Origin: an uncultured Bacteroidales bacterium | Lineage (GTDB): Bacteria > Bacteroidota > Bacteroidia > Bacteroidales > P3 | Length of the DNA: 37,543 nucleotides | Assembly (NCBI GenBank): GCA_947165345.1 | Contig: CAMVAA010000005.1 | Location: 1-37,543, forward strand | Direction of reading: 5' to 3' | Part shown: piece by piece, positions 6,138 through 14,951 of the stretch | How the letters are laid out: every line of letters starts with the position of its first letter | How positions within the stretch are numbered: the stretch's first letter is position 1 | The notes under the pieces: model-generated | What the model saw: only the letters and a program-made list of their open reading frames with translations | Databases searched by the model: none | What the model was told of the DNA's origin: nothing | Position numbers and translations under genes: made by a program

Positions 6138-7556
6138 TTACTTGCCGCGTCCCTGGAGGATGATGATGACGGTGTAGAGCATTATTTTGAGGTCGGTGGT
6201 GAGGGACATGTTGTCGAGGTAGAGCAGGTCGTAGCGCAGGCGCTCGACCATTTCGTCGACGTTGGAGGCGTAGCCGTACTTCACCTGTCCCCATGATGTG
6301 ATGCCGGGTTTGATGCGTTGGAGGAGCAGGTATTCGGGGGCGCGCTTGACGATTTGGTCGATGTAGAACTGGCGTTCGGGACGTGGACCGACGATGCTCA
6401 TGGTGCCGCGCAGGACGTTGTAGAACTGAGGTATCTCGTCGAGGCGCACTTTGCGCATGAAGCGTCCGAAGGGTGTGATGCGGGGGTCGTTGTCCTTGCT
6501 GAGGGCGGGGCCGCTGTCTTCGGCGTTGACGTACATGGAGCGGAATTTGTGCATGCGGAAGGGTTTGCCGTGGTAGCCGATGCGCTCCTGTGCGTAGAAG
6601 ACGGGTCCTGGGGAGGTGCATTTGACGATGATGGCGGTGACGAGGTAGACGGGAGAGAGGACCACCATGGCGAGCAGTGAGACCACGATGTCGAAGAGTC
6701 GCTTTACGGAGTACTGCCACTCGGCCATGAGGCGGTTATTGATGACGATGAGGGGGGAGTGGAAGATGGAGTCCTGCTTGATGGAGCCCACGATGAGGTC
6801 GCGGGCGTCGGGTGTGATTTTGATGATGAGGTCGCCGCTGGCGTCGAGAGAGCGTAGTATTTCGTTGATTTTGTCCTGTTCGGCGGGTTCGACGGCGATG
6901 ATGGCCTCTTCGATGTTGTGCTGCGCCACGAGGCTGGGTAGGTCGTCGACGGTGCCGAGGCATGGCATGACGCTCAGGAGAGGGGAGGGCTTGTCGGAGG
7001 CGTCGACAGTGACGAAGCCGGCGAACTGCTCGCCGGAGTAGGTCTCCTGGTTTTCGAGGTCGAGGTAGGTCTGGTGTGCGCGTCGGCCGGCGCCGACCAT
7101 GAGGGTAGGGAATCCGAGGCGGCGGCTGTGGACGCGGCGCACGGTCTGGGAGGTGATGAGCACGCGAGGGACGTAGGTCAGGACGAAGTGGACGGCCAGG
7201 AGGAAGAGGAAGGAGGCGTAGTAGTTATGGTAGGTGGTGATGTTGTCGTCGATGAGGAGTGCGAAGAAGATGACCACCACGCCCACGAAGGAGGCCAGAA
7301 GGGTCTCGAGCAGTTCTTTGAGGCGTGCTTTGCGGAGCACGTCGCGGTAGGTGCCGAGCATGGTGTAGAGCATCAGCCATCCGGCCGGGACGAGGACGAG
7401 GCCGAGCCAGAAGTTGGTGTCGCGGAAGACCTGGTTGACATCGTCGAAGCCCATGTGTTCGAGGACGGCCTTGCGGAAGACGAAGAGGGCCGCCCATGCC
7501 AGCATGGCGGAGAGGATGTCGAAGAGTATGTATTTGATTGTCTGTTTGCGTTTCAT
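6138..7556 (-). CDS. Polyprenyl glycosylphosphotransferase (undecaprenyl-phosphate sugar-1-phosphate transferase, WcaJ/WbaP type)
   Basis: The 472-residue protein has the usual layout of this family. About four N-terminal membrane spans (residues ~10-130) are followed by a soluble CoA-binding-like Rossmann region (VGAGRRAHQTYLDL to about residue 270). A further hydrophobic segment (FDIVVSLLAMVVLSPVYLV) leads into the catalytic domain, with PGPVFYAQERIGYHGKPF, KFRSM, DEIPQFYNVLRGTMSIVGPRPE and KPGITSWGQV. It would transfer a sugar-1-phosphate from a nucleotide sugar to undecaprenyl phosphate, priming capsule, exopolysaccharide or O-antigen synthesis on the inner membrane. It lies 9 bases downstream of a lipoprotein gene and is presumably co-transcribed. 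No further glycan genes follow it directly. Confidence 0.93.
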   Translation of the reverse strand: MKRKQTIKYILFDILSAMLAWAALFVFRKAVLEHMGFDDVNQVFRDTNFWLGLVLVPAGWLMLYTMLGTYRDVLRKARLKELLETLLASFVGVVVIFFALLIDDNITTYHNYYASFLFLLAVHFVLTYVPRVLITSQTVRRVHSRRLGFPTLMVGAGRRAHQTYLDLENQETYSGEQFAGFVTVDASDKPSPLLSVMPCLGTVDDLPSLVAQHNIEEAIIAVEPAEQDKINEILRSLDASGDLIIKITPDARDLIVGSIKQDSIFHSPLIVINNRLMAEWQYSVKRLFDIVVSLLAMVVLSPVYLVTAIIVKCTSPGPVFYAQERIGYHGKPFRMHKFRSMYVNAEDSGPALSKDNDPRITPFGRFMRKVRLDEIPQFYNVLRGTMSIVGPRPERQFYIDQIVKRAPEYLLLQRIKPGITSWGQVKYGYASNVDEMVERLRYDLLYLDNMSLTTDLKIMLYTVIIILQGRGK

Positions 7557-7565
7557 GATGTTGGT

Positions 7566-8492
7566 TTAGAGGGTCTTGGCAGTGGTCAGGAGCTTGACGT
7601 TGTCGATGTAGACGTCGCCCCCCACGCCGTCGGCGTTGAGAGCCGAGAAGGAGACGGAGAAGCTCTTGTTGTGGTTGAATACCCTCCACGCGGGTTCGAG
7701 GTTGATATACATGTGTTTCCAGTCGTCGGAGGGGTTTATGACCATCACCTGTTCGGTGGTTTGGTTGATGCCTTCGTAGCGCTGTGAGGTCATGTTGACC
7801 TGCACTTTGAGGTCGGAGCGGATGTCGAGTTCGAGGTAGACGTTTTTCTGAGGGTTGTCGACGTAGAAGTCGAGGCCGTTGAACTTGCGTCCCACGTTGA
7901 TGGCGAATTTGGCGTGTGTGGCGGCGGGGTCGACGTGGACGTGGCCGTAGCCTTCGCCGGTGCAAGCCCCTTCGCGGTCGATGCGGATCCACTCGACGGA
8001 GTCCATCTGAATGTTGGCTTGGGTCGGTTCGAAGGGTTCGAAGATGTGCGGGTAGTCGGTGCGGCTGTCGTAGAGTGTGGTGAGGGTGCCGAGTTTCAGG
8101 GTGTCGCCGGACGTGAGTGTTTGGCCTTCGAGGCGGATGGCCTCGTAGAAGGAGTAGTAGGGGAGGGTGCTCATCACGCCGCTGTGTGCCACTTCGGGGT
8201 AGATGATGATGTAGTCTGGGGTTCCGTTGTAGAGCACGGGTATGGTGAAGGGGAGACGGAAGCTGCCGAGCACGGTTTCCGCCTCGTCGCCCGGGAAGGC
8301 GGCGACCACCTGAGCGGCGACCACGTTGGAGGTGTAGAAGCCGCTGTCGGTAGTGAAGGCGTCCTCGTCGGGGGCTGTTACCTTGAAGGCGTCGACGCTG
8401 ATAAATGCCGGAGCCACAAAGTCTTGGTCGTTGCAGGCCGCCATCAGGGCCAGCAGCGGCAATGCCAGGTATCGGGTCAGTCTTTTCGTCAT
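7566..8492 (-). CDS. Lipoprotein of unknown function, probable carbohydrate-binding-like C-terminus
   Basis: I start at MTKRLTRYLALPLL because it gives a standard lipoprotein signal with lipobox LMAAC (Cys20); the frame extends eight codons further. The mature ~289 residues look β-rich and are acidic. The last third (VGRKFNGLDFYVDNPQKN to GGDVYIDNVKLL) has the cadence of a jelly-roll carbohydrate-binding module, whose final strand often reads Y-I-D-N-V. No catalytic motif is seen. It is directly upstream of the glycosylphosphotransferase with a 9-base gap, so it may act with the surface polysaccharide made from that primer, as a surface anchor or binder (inference). Confidence 0.75.
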   Translation of the reverse strand: MTKRLTRYLALPLLALMAACNDQDFVAPAFISVDAFKVTAPDEDAFTTDSGFYTSNVVAAQVVAAFPGDEAETVLGSFRLPFTIPVLYNGTPDYIIIYPEVAHSGVMSTLPYYSFYEAIRLEGQTLTSGDTLKLGTLTTLYDSRTDYPHIFEPFEPTQANIQMDSVEWIRIDREGACTGEGYGHVHVDPAATHAKFAINVGRKFNGLDFYVDNPQKNVYLELDIRSDLKVQVNMTSQRYEGINQTTEQVMVINPSDDWKHMYINLEPAWRVFNHNKSFSVSFSALNADGVGGDVYIDNVKLLTTAKTL

Positions 8493-8566
8493 CGTATTTA
8501 ATATAGGTGATATCATGAACGACGCGGAGGGGGATTTATTGTTTGAGGGGTGAAAAATAGGGGGGG

Positions 8567-8672
8567 TAAGGTTTAGGGTTTAAGGTTTATGGTTTAAGGT
8601 TTAGGGTGGGTAAGGTTTAAGGTTTAAGGTGGGGGGGTAAGGTTTAGGGTTTAGGGTTTAAGGTTTATGGTG
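8567..8672. repeat. Degenerate GGTTTA-type G-rich tandem repeat
   Basis: About 100 bases are built from variants of GGTTTAG, GGTTTAA and GGTTTAT, interrupted by GGTGGG runs. It resembles TTTAGGG telomeric repeats only by composition. The 8493-8888 interval contains no gene I can support; apparent open frames there are proline-rich artefacts of the C-rich strand. Confidence 0.85.
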
Positions 8673-8705
8673 GGTGGGGTTTGGGGGGTATGGTGGGGGT
8701 ATGGT

Positions 8706-8760
8706 GGGGGTAGAGAGGGGGTAGAGAAGGGGTAGAGAGGGGGTAGAGAGGGGGTAGAGA
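8706..8760. repeat. Minisatellite, 5 x 11 bp, unit GGGGGTAGAGA
   Basis: Five uninterrupted 11-base units run 8706-8716, 8717-8727, 8728-8738 (first base A), 8739-8749 and 8750-8760. They are preceded by two GGTATGGTGGG units. The same 11-bp unit recurs at 24644-24709. The plus strand has closely spaced G-runs able to form a G-quadruplex, while the minus strand is C-rich and G-poor. Confidence 0.92.
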
Positions 8761-8888
8761 GGGTGGGGTGTGGGAAGGGGGGAGGGGGAACGGCATGAGG
8801 GATGGCGGATGCCATCGGTTGGTGGACACGATGGGGTGGGGTGGGCGCTGGCCGGGATGGCGGGTGGCGTCCGGGTGGGTGGCGACGG

Positions 8889-10511
8889 TCAACGGTCTGT
8901 TGTCACCTTTCGGTGTCCCACTTGGATACGCCCCTGCGGGTTGGCGTAGCGGCTGTCGACCGTGCCGTTCAGGTGCCGGACGATATACAGCTCCAGGGCT
9001 TCGGTGTAGTTGCATATATCTTTGAGCACCGTCTTTGCTCCCGCAAAGCGGTATCCGTCGCCCCCGTAGAGAAGCATGTAGTCGCTTCCGGCCACGCGGT
9101 AGGAGCCGTCGGCCCTCAGCGGCACGTAGGCCTGGATGCCGGCGTCCCACACGCGCACGTTCTTCACCCGGCGAGCGCCGTCCACCCGGACGAAGACCCC
9201 GTTCCGGTCGCACACCACCGTGCTCGCGACGGTCGTGTCTATCTCGAACGTCAGGCCCGCCACCTGCGGGAACTCCCCGTCGCAGCGCGGGAACTCGCGG
9301 CAGCCCATCTCCAGCCCGTCCAGCAGCGCCTGTCCGCTCATCTGCACCACGCAAATCTTGTTTTCGAACGGTGCCACAGCGAAGATGTCGCCGTAGCTGA
9401 GCGCTCCCGCCGGCAGGTCGGCCCTGATGCCACCGCTGTTGCACAGCGCAATGTCTGCCGCGGTCAGGGCCCTGTAGGCGTCGCAGACCAGATTGCCCAT
9501 GGGAGAGTCGGCCCGGCTGCCACCGTCGTAGTCGCGCGTCACGGGCTGCAGGCTGCGCCCCACCCGCCGTGCCCCGACGCTGTCGAACGCCCGCCGCACC
9601 GCCACCATCGTGTCGTACACCGCATTGTTCGCCGCACCCATCGTGGCCGTTTCCAGAAGCGTGTTCCATATCGCCCCCTTCTGCGGAATCACGAGCATCC
9701 CTATGTGGCTGAACTTCGTGCCCGTCGACGACCATAGCACCTCCTCTCCGTCCGCGTTGCGCAGCATTGTGTGCGGTATCACGCTGTGGAAGTGGCCGTC
9801 CAGCACCACGTCCACACCCCTCGTTGCCGCTATCAGCGGTGGCACCTCCTTGTCGCCGATGTGCGCCAGCAGCACCACCACTTCGGCGCCTTGACCCCGC
9901 ACCTCGTCCACGCTGGCCTGCAGCACCGAGTCCAGGCTCTCCGCGTAGAACGTGTATCGCCACACCCCGGAGCTGTCCTGGAAGTGCAGAGGCATGCTCG
10001 ACGTCAGCGTCGACGGCGTCGTCAGGCCGATGAAGGCCACCGTCCGCGCGCCGAATTGCCGCGTGGCTGAGCTGGGGTAGACCATTGGCTTCCCTCTGCC
10101 CGTCGGGGCAAAGTTTCCGCAGAGTACCGTTGTGTTCAGCTCCCCCAGCCGTCGGCGCATAGTGTCGACGCCAAAGTCGAACTCATGGTTCCCCGGCACC
10201 ACATAGTCGTACCCCACTGCGCGCATCATGCGCACCGGGTAGCGTCCCCGTGATATGGCCCCTATCGCGCAGCCCGAGCTGAAGTCGCCGCACGAGACCA
10301 CTGCCACGTGGGACGTCTGCCGCTGCATGCTGTCGCGCAGGGCGGCCAGCAGCGGATAGCCCTCGATGGCGCCGTGTGCATCGTTCTCGTATAGAACGAC
10401 GATGTCGTTGGGTCCCACCCGCCTCTCCTGCGCCTCCACAGAGCCTGCCAGACAGAGGCATAGCAACAGGACAATGTGCGTCGCGAAGGACTTGTGCAGA
10501 GGGAGTGTCAT
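8889..10511 (-). CDS. 5'-nucleotidase / UshA-type metallophosphatase
   Basis: A 540-residue secreted protein with a signal peptide ending near VEAQ (residue ~28). The N-terminal calcineurin-like metallophosphatase domain carries the dinuclear-metal motifs in order: NDAHG, GDFSSG, GNHEFD, LLAHIGD and DGHFHS. The C-terminal 5'-nucleotidase domain has GNLVCDAYR, CNSGGIRADLP, GDIFAVAPFENKI and GGDGYRF. The family removes phosphate from nucleotides, and often UDP-sugars, in the periplasm or on the surface. It is the last gene of a unit with two GH97 enzymes and sstT, 12 bases from its neighbour. Such an enzyme would salvage nucleosides and phosphate; a direct link to glycan use is unproven. Confidence 0.92.
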   Translation of the reverse strand: MTLPLHKSFATHIVLLLCLCLAGSVEAQERRVGPNDIVVLYENDAHGAIEGYPLLAALRDSMQRQTSHVAVVSCGDFSSGCAIGAISRGRYPVRMMRAVGYDYVVPGNHEFDFGVDTMRRRLGELNTTVLCGNFAPTGRGKPMVYPSSATRQFGARTVAFIGLTTPSTLTSSMPLHFQDSSGVWRYTFYAESLDSVLQASVDEVRGQGAEVVVLLAHIGDKEVPPLIAATRGVDVVLDGHFHSVIPHTMLRNADGEEVLWSSTGTKFSHIGMLVIPQKGAIWNTLLETATMGAANNAVYDTMVAVRRAFDSVGARRVGRSLQPVTRDYDGGSRADSPMGNLVCDAYRALTAADIALCNSGGIRADLPAGALSYGDIFAVAPFENKICVVQMSGQALLDGLEMGCREFPRCDGEFPQVAGLTFEIDTTVASTVVCDRNGVFVRVDGARRVKNVRVWDAGIQAYVPLRADGSYRVAGSDYMLLYGGDGYRFAGAKTVLKDICNYTEALELYIVRHLNGTVDSRYANPQGRIQVGHRKVTTDR

Positions 10512-10523
10512 GGGGCTTTTCTG

Positions 10524-12557
10524 TTACTTTGAAGTTCGCAGCGTGAGTACGAAGCCGCCACCGGGAGCCATGTGGATTGTCATGACCGGCAAGACCGCTT
10601 TGGGCGTTTCGTGTCGGTAGTCACTACCCCGGCGATGTGCATTGATACCATCGGTGTACAGTTCAATGTCGCTGATGTTAAGGGAGATAAGCGGTAGTAC
10701 AATATCCACATCTCTGGCCGTCCAGTTGGTTATTCCACCTACGTACCAGGTGTCGCCCTTGCGGCGGGCGGTGACGATGTACTCGCCTACCTCGCCCTGC
10801 AGCACACGCGTCTCGTCCCACACCGTGGGTAGCGAGGCCACGAAGCGGGTGTAGTCGGGTTCGCGGTCGTAGTGCGTTGGCGAGTCGCAGAGCATGTTGA
10901 GCGGCGACTCCAGCACGATGTAGAGCGCCAGCTGGTGGCAGCGGGTTCCCTGGCTCATGGGCTCCATCCAGCAGGGGTGGTAGTTCCAGCGGCCGCCGTT
11001 GAGCATGGCGCCCTGCGTGTAGTCCATCGGGCCGGCGGCCTGGCGGATGAAGGGAATCTCGCAGTCGTAGCGCATCTGGTCCACGGTGGTCGGGGCCCAC
11101 TTCATCTGCTCCAGACCGAAGACCCCTTCGAAGTTGAGCACGTTGGGGTAGGTGCGGGTGAAGCCTGCGGGCTTGAAGGCGCCGTGGAAGTCGACCACCA
11201 GATGGTATTTGGCGCAGGTCTCCGCCGCACGGCGGTAGAAGTCGACGGCAAGCTGGTCGTCGCGGTCCATGAAGTCTATCTTGAACCCCTTGACGCCCAT
11301 GTCGCTGTAGTGCTTGCAGACGCGCTCCATGTCACGCTCGAAGGCGTAGTAGCCCGCCCAGAGGATGATGCCGACATTCCTTTCCTTGGCATACTGCACC
11401 AGCATGGGCAGGTCGATTTCGGGCACTACCTTGAAGAGGTCGGGAAGGTCGTTCGCTCCACTTCGGTCGCGTTCGGCCTCGCCGTTGACGGCCCAGCCTT
11501 CGTCGAGGATGACGTATTCGATGCCGTAGCGCGAGGCGAAGTCGATGTAGTGCTTGTAGGTGTCGTTGTTCACTCCGGCGGGGAAGTCGACGCCACTGAT
11601 GTTAAAGCAGTTCCACCATTCCCAAGCTACCTTGCCGGGCTTTATCCAGCTGATATCATTCACCCGCGAAGGCTCGGCCAGTAGGTAGCTCATATTGTTC
11701 ATTGCTATTTCTGTGTCGGTGCCCACCATCATGATGCGCCACGGGAAATGTTTGGTGCGATCCATTTCGGCGATATAGTTCTCGCGTTCCTTGACTATCA
11801 GCTGCAGGTTGTTGTGGCCGCCTTGCTCCACGCGGCGGGGCAGTGGTGCGTGTTCACCCACAAGAATGCCGTTCTCGCCGGTGCCGTGCAGATAGAGTCC
11901 GGGATAGTCGAGCAAGGCCGACTCGGTGATGCACACCTTCACGCCCTTGTCGCAATGCACCATCAGCGGCAGGAAGCAGAGGCGGCGTTTGTCCAACTGC
12001 GAGAGGGTTGTATGGGTGTATTGGTTCTCGAACGAGGTGCTGTACTGCACATCGTGGCGCAGCGAGTCGAATTGGCTGACGTATGGCGCGGTAATGGTCC
12101 AGTCGCCGTAGAATCTGTAATCCACCTTTTCCTTATTCACACGTCCGGGCTTCCCTTCCCACACAAAGCGATAGGCAATGCCCTCGTTGTAGGCGCGGAA
12201 CACGAGCGAGAGACCCTCCTTCAGGTGCAGGGTCAGCTCGTTGCAGTGGTTTCGCATCGTGGCCTGACGTGTGAAGGGCGAAGCCACTGTCTCGTCGATG
12301 GTACGACGGGTCACCTTCCTCACAGTCAGCGCGTCGAATGTCTTGCCACCCTGCGAGTGTTCGATATCTATTAGGGAGGGGCGCAACAGCTGTATGTCGC
12401 CAAGATAAACGTAATAGTGTACGACTACATCGTCAGTCCAGATATGCGCCACCAGCCGCCCGTCGGGCGAGGCAAGGGTGTAGGACTTTGGTTTGGCTGC
12501 GGCGGAGAGTGACAGCAGAAGCAGGAAGCTGAGGAGGATGGGCTTAATGGGTTTCAT
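10524..12557 (-). CDS. Glycoside hydrolase family 97, retaining type (probable α-galactosidase)
   Basis: The 677-residue protein has a signal peptide (residues 1-21) followed by the three GH97 parts: N-terminal β-sandwich, (β/α)8 barrel from about residue 300 to 560, and a C-terminal β-domain. The barrel contains GFKIDFMDRDDQ, with Asp428 as the likely nucleophile, and FEGVFGLEQMKW, with Glu483 as acid/base. From memory, these align with Asp415 and Glu470 of the characterised retaining enzyme BtGH97b, with the same 55-residue spacing. The glutamate bases of SusB-type inverting enzymes are absent. It should remove terminal α-linked sugar, most likely galactose, in the periplasm. It is 21 bases downstream of an inverting GH97. 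Confidence 0.93.
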   Translation of the reverse strand: MKPIKPILLSFLLLLSLSAAAKPKSYTLASPDGRLVAHIWTDDVVVHYYVYLGDIQLLRPSLIDIEHSQGGKTFDALTVRKVTRRTIDETVASPFTRQATMRNHCNELTLHLKEGLSLVFRAYNEGIAYRFVWEGKPGRVNKEKVDYRFYGDWTITAPYVSQFDSLRHDVQYSTSFENQYTHTTLSQLDKRRLCFLPLMVHCDKGVKVCITESALLDYPGLYLHGTGENGILVGEHAPLPRRVEQGGHNNLQLIVKERENYIAEMDRTKHFPWRIMMVGTDTEIAMNNMSYLLAEPSRVNDISWIKPGKVAWEWWNCFNISGVDFPAGVNNDTYKHYIDFASRYGIEYVILDEGWAVNGEAERDRSGANDLPDLFKVVPEIDLPMLVQYAKERNVGIILWAGYYAFERDMERVCKHYSDMGVKGFKIDFMDRDDQLAVDFYRRAAETCAKYHLVVDFHGAFKPAGFTRTYPNVLNFEGVFGLEQMKWAPTTVDQMRYDCEIPFIRQAAGPMDYTQGAMLNGGRWNYHPCWMEPMSQGTRCHQLALYIVLESPLNMLCDSPTHYDREPDYTRFVASLPTVWDETRVLQGEVGEYIVTARRKGDTWYVGGITNWTARDVDIVLPLISLNISDIELYTDGINAHRRGSDYRHETPKAVLPVMTIHMAPGGGFVLTLRTSK

Positions 12558-12578
12558 GGGTCTAATGGGCTGTTTGGG

Positions 12579-14942
12579 TTATTTTATCTCGCGGATGGAA
12601 ACGGCGAAGCCGCCGCAGGGGGCCATGCGGAGCTTCAGTTTGCTTTTGTTGGTGACGGTCTTCTTGGTGATGGTGTAGGCCTTGGGGTTGTAGCCCTCCT
12701 TCTGGGCGGCTTCCCAGCCGATATGCACATCCGACACATAGCCGCTGGCATCCTTGGCGTCGGCGTAGATGGTGGCCTCGTACTTGACGCCGGGCTTCAG
12801 GAAGTCGAGCTTCACCTCCACCTCGCGGGCCTGCTCGTCGGTGACACCGCCGACGTACCAGACATCCAATGGAGTGGAGAGTGGAAAGTGGAGAGTGGAA
12901 AGTGAGTCGGGGATGCCATAGACGAAGCGGGCGGTGTTGCTGATGACGCCTTTCTTGCCGTCGGCGAGGGTGGCGACGCCGTCGGCGGCGAGGTTGAGGG
13001 TGGAGGTCTTCGGGTGGCGGGCGGTGACGATATAGTCGCCCGGCTCAGCGTAGAGGTAGATGCTGGTGTCCCAGTCGACGGCTACGTCCTTGATGAACTG
13101 GAAGGCGTCCATGTGTGGCTCGTAGTGCTCGGGGAAGTCGGCGGCCATCTGCAGGGGTGAGTAGAAGGTAACGTAGAGACCCAGCTGGTTGCAGATGGTG
13201 TGGCGCATCAGGTCGCGGTTCCAGGGGGCGTTCTTCTCCATGTCGGTCTCGAAGATGCCGGGGGTGTAGTCCATGGGGCCGCCCTGCAGACGCGTGAAGG
13301 GCAGGATGGTGGTGTGGCCGGGATTAATCCTCCCGCGGAACTCGGTGCCCATGGCGCTCTCGTTGCCAATCATGTTGGGCCATGTGCGGCAGAGGCCTGT
13401 GGGGCGCACCGCCTCGTGGGCGTTCACCATAATCTTGTGCTTGGCGGCCTCGACGATGGCGCGGTGATAGTGGTTGATGATGGGCTGGCTGTAGTGGTGC
13501 TCGCCGTGGGGCACGATATGGCCCACGTAGCCGCTCTTGACGGCGTCGTAGCCGTAGCGGTTCATCAGGTTGTAGGCCGGCTCCATGAAGCGCTCGTAGT
13601 TGCTCACCGACGAGCTGCTCTCGTGGTGCATGATGAGGCGGATGCCCTTGCGGTGGGCGTACTCGTTCAGCGCCGGCAGGTCGAAGTCGGGGTAGGGCGT
13701 CTGGAAGTCGAACACATAGTCCTTGTCCTTGCCGTACCAGTCCTCCCAGCCGATGTTCCAGCCCTCAATGAGGAGGGCGTCGAAGCCGTGCTCGGCGGCG
13801 AAGTCGATGTAGCGACGCACGTTGGCGTTGTTGGCCCCGTGGCGGCCGTGAGGCTTGGCCCTAGTGGAGTCGGTGATGGTGCCTTGCAGCGACGGCGGCA
13901 GGGAGGGGTCGCCCGGCAGGCGCACCGAGGGGGAGGCGTTGGTGTAGCCCCAGGTGCTGTGGTCGGAAATCATCTCCCACCACACACCCATGTACTTCAC
14001 CGGATGTATCCAGCTGACATCCTCCAAGGCGCAGGGCTCGTTGAGGTTGAGAATGAGGCGCGAACGCAGCACGTCGGTGGCCTTCTCGCACACCTGGATG
14101 GTGCGCCAGGGAGTGTAGCAGGGCGACTGCAGTCGGCCCACATAGCCCGTGGCGTCAGGCGTGAGGTGCACCTTGAGAGAGAATGTGTTCTCGTTAAGGT
14201 CGAGATTCATGGTGGGGAAGTCGAGCACGGCGGCCTCGTGGATGTTGATGTATAGACCGTCGTCGGTCTTCATCTGGAGGGCGGTCTGCAGACCAGTGTC
14301 GGAAAAGCTTTTCCAGGGCCATCCGCCGGTGAGGTGGGGGTTGTTGTGCAGACGGCGCACCTCGGAGAGGCGGCTCTGGGTGTAGTTGAACTCCTGGGTG
14401 TCGTAGTCGCCGGGGATCCACCACGCCGTGTGGTCGTCCGTCATGCGGAACTCCGTCAGCTCGTCGGTCAGCCAGAAGGTCACCAGCGACGAGCCAGACG
14501 GGAACTCGTAGCGGAAGCCGAGGCCGTCGTCGTAGAGACGGAAGCGGATGAGCATAATGGAGGGCTTGTCGATGCGCTTGCCTTCATGGTCGAGGTAGTG
14601 GTCCTGCAGGAGGGTGACACAAAGCTCGTTGTAGTGGTTGCGGATGTTGGCCTCCTCGCCCCATACGGGGTGCCATGTCTCGTCGAAGGTGGTGCGGTGG
14701 GCGTCGGCGAGGCGGAATCCGCTGGCGAGGTCGCTCTTGCGCCATTCGAGCGTGAATCCGAGGCGCGAGTCGCGGACCACCGCCTTGCCTTGGCGCTCGA
14801 GCGAATACATCGGCCGGCCACCGTCGGCCAGCCAGAAGTGCGCCGCCAGCCGCCCGTCGGGGCTGCTGAGAGTCAACGTGTCGGCCCCACGGGCCATTCC
14901 GATAGTGGCCAAGCACGCCACCAAAAAGAGCAACCTTTTCAT
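12579..14942 (-). CDS. Glycoside hydrolase family 97, inverting SusB-type α-glucosidase
   Basis: A 787-residue secreted protein with a signal peptide ending near residue 19. The catalytic glutamates of the SusB group are present: Glu393 (LLIEGWNIGWED), Glu441 (MHHESSSS), Glu510 (VNAHEAVRPTG) and Glu534 (MGTEF). From memory these match SusB E391, E439, E508 and E532 with a constant offset of two. It should release glucose from α-glucans or oligosaccharides with inversion, in the periplasm. The C-terminal domain carries an insertion of about 45 residues (~643-693) compared with the neighbouring GH97, partly made of a 14-bp minisatellite. It starts 9 bases after the sstT stop. SusC/SusD partners are absent, so this is not a standard starch-use locus. 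Confidence 0.94.
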   Translation of the reverse strand: MKRLLFLVACLATIGMARGADTLTLSSPDGRLAAHFWLADGGRPMYSLERQGKAVVRDSRLGFTLEWRKSDLASGFRLADAHRTTFDETWHPVWGEEANIRNHYNELCVTLLQDHYLDHEGKRIDKPSIMLIRFRLYDDGLGFRYEFPSGSSLVTFWLTDELTEFRMTDDHTAWWIPGDYDTQEFNYTQSRLSEVRRLHNNPHLTGGWPWKSFSDTGLQTALQMKTDDGLYINIHEAAVLDFPTMNLDLNENTFSLKVHLTPDATGYVGRLQSPCYTPWRTIQVCEKATDVLRSRLILNLNEPCALEDVSWIHPVKYMGVWWEMISDHSTWGYTNASPSVRLPGDPSLPPSLQGTITDSTRAKPHGRHGANNANVRRYIDFAAEHGFDALLIEGWNIGWEDWYGKDKDYVFDFQTPYPDFDLPALNEYAHRKGIRLIMHHESSSSVSNYERFMEPAYNLMNRYGYDAVKSGYVGHIVPHGEHHYSQPIINHYHRAIVEAAKHKIMVNAHEAVRPTGLCRTWPNMIGNESAMGTEFRGRINPGHTTILPFTRLQGGPMDYTPGIFETDMEKNAPWNRDLMRHTICNQLGLYVTFYSPLQMAADFPEHYEPHMDAFQFIKDVAVDWDTSIYLYAEPGDYIVTARHPKTSTLNLAADGVATLADGKKGVISNTARFVYGIPDSLSTLHFPLSTPLDVWYVGGVTDEQAREVEVKLDFLKPGVKYEATIYADAKDASGYVSDVHIGWEAAQKEGYNPKAYTITKKTVTNKSKLKLRMAPCGGFAVSIREIK
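12874..12901. repeat. In-frame 14-bp tandem repeat inside the SusB-type gene
   Basis: Two exact units of GTGGAGAGTGGAAA (12874-12887 and 12888-12901) lie within the coding sequence and are read on the minus strand as the Leu/Ser/Pro/Phe-rich stretch SLSTLHFPLSTP. Flanking bases hold partial copies. The composition is unlike the surrounding gene. Confidence 0.85.
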
Positions 14943-14951
14943 AATACGAGA

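Noticed and set aside
8567-8672. TTTAGGG-like repeats as a telomere or eukaryotic contamination
   Set aside because: Units are irregular, the stretch is short, and it sits between ordinary bacterial genes.
8665-9963. 432-codon open frame on the minus strand, Arg/Gly- and Pro-rich
   Set aside because: It overlaps the well-supported 5'-nucleotidase in another frame and continues into the C-rich repeat; composition is typical of a GC-rich shadow frame.
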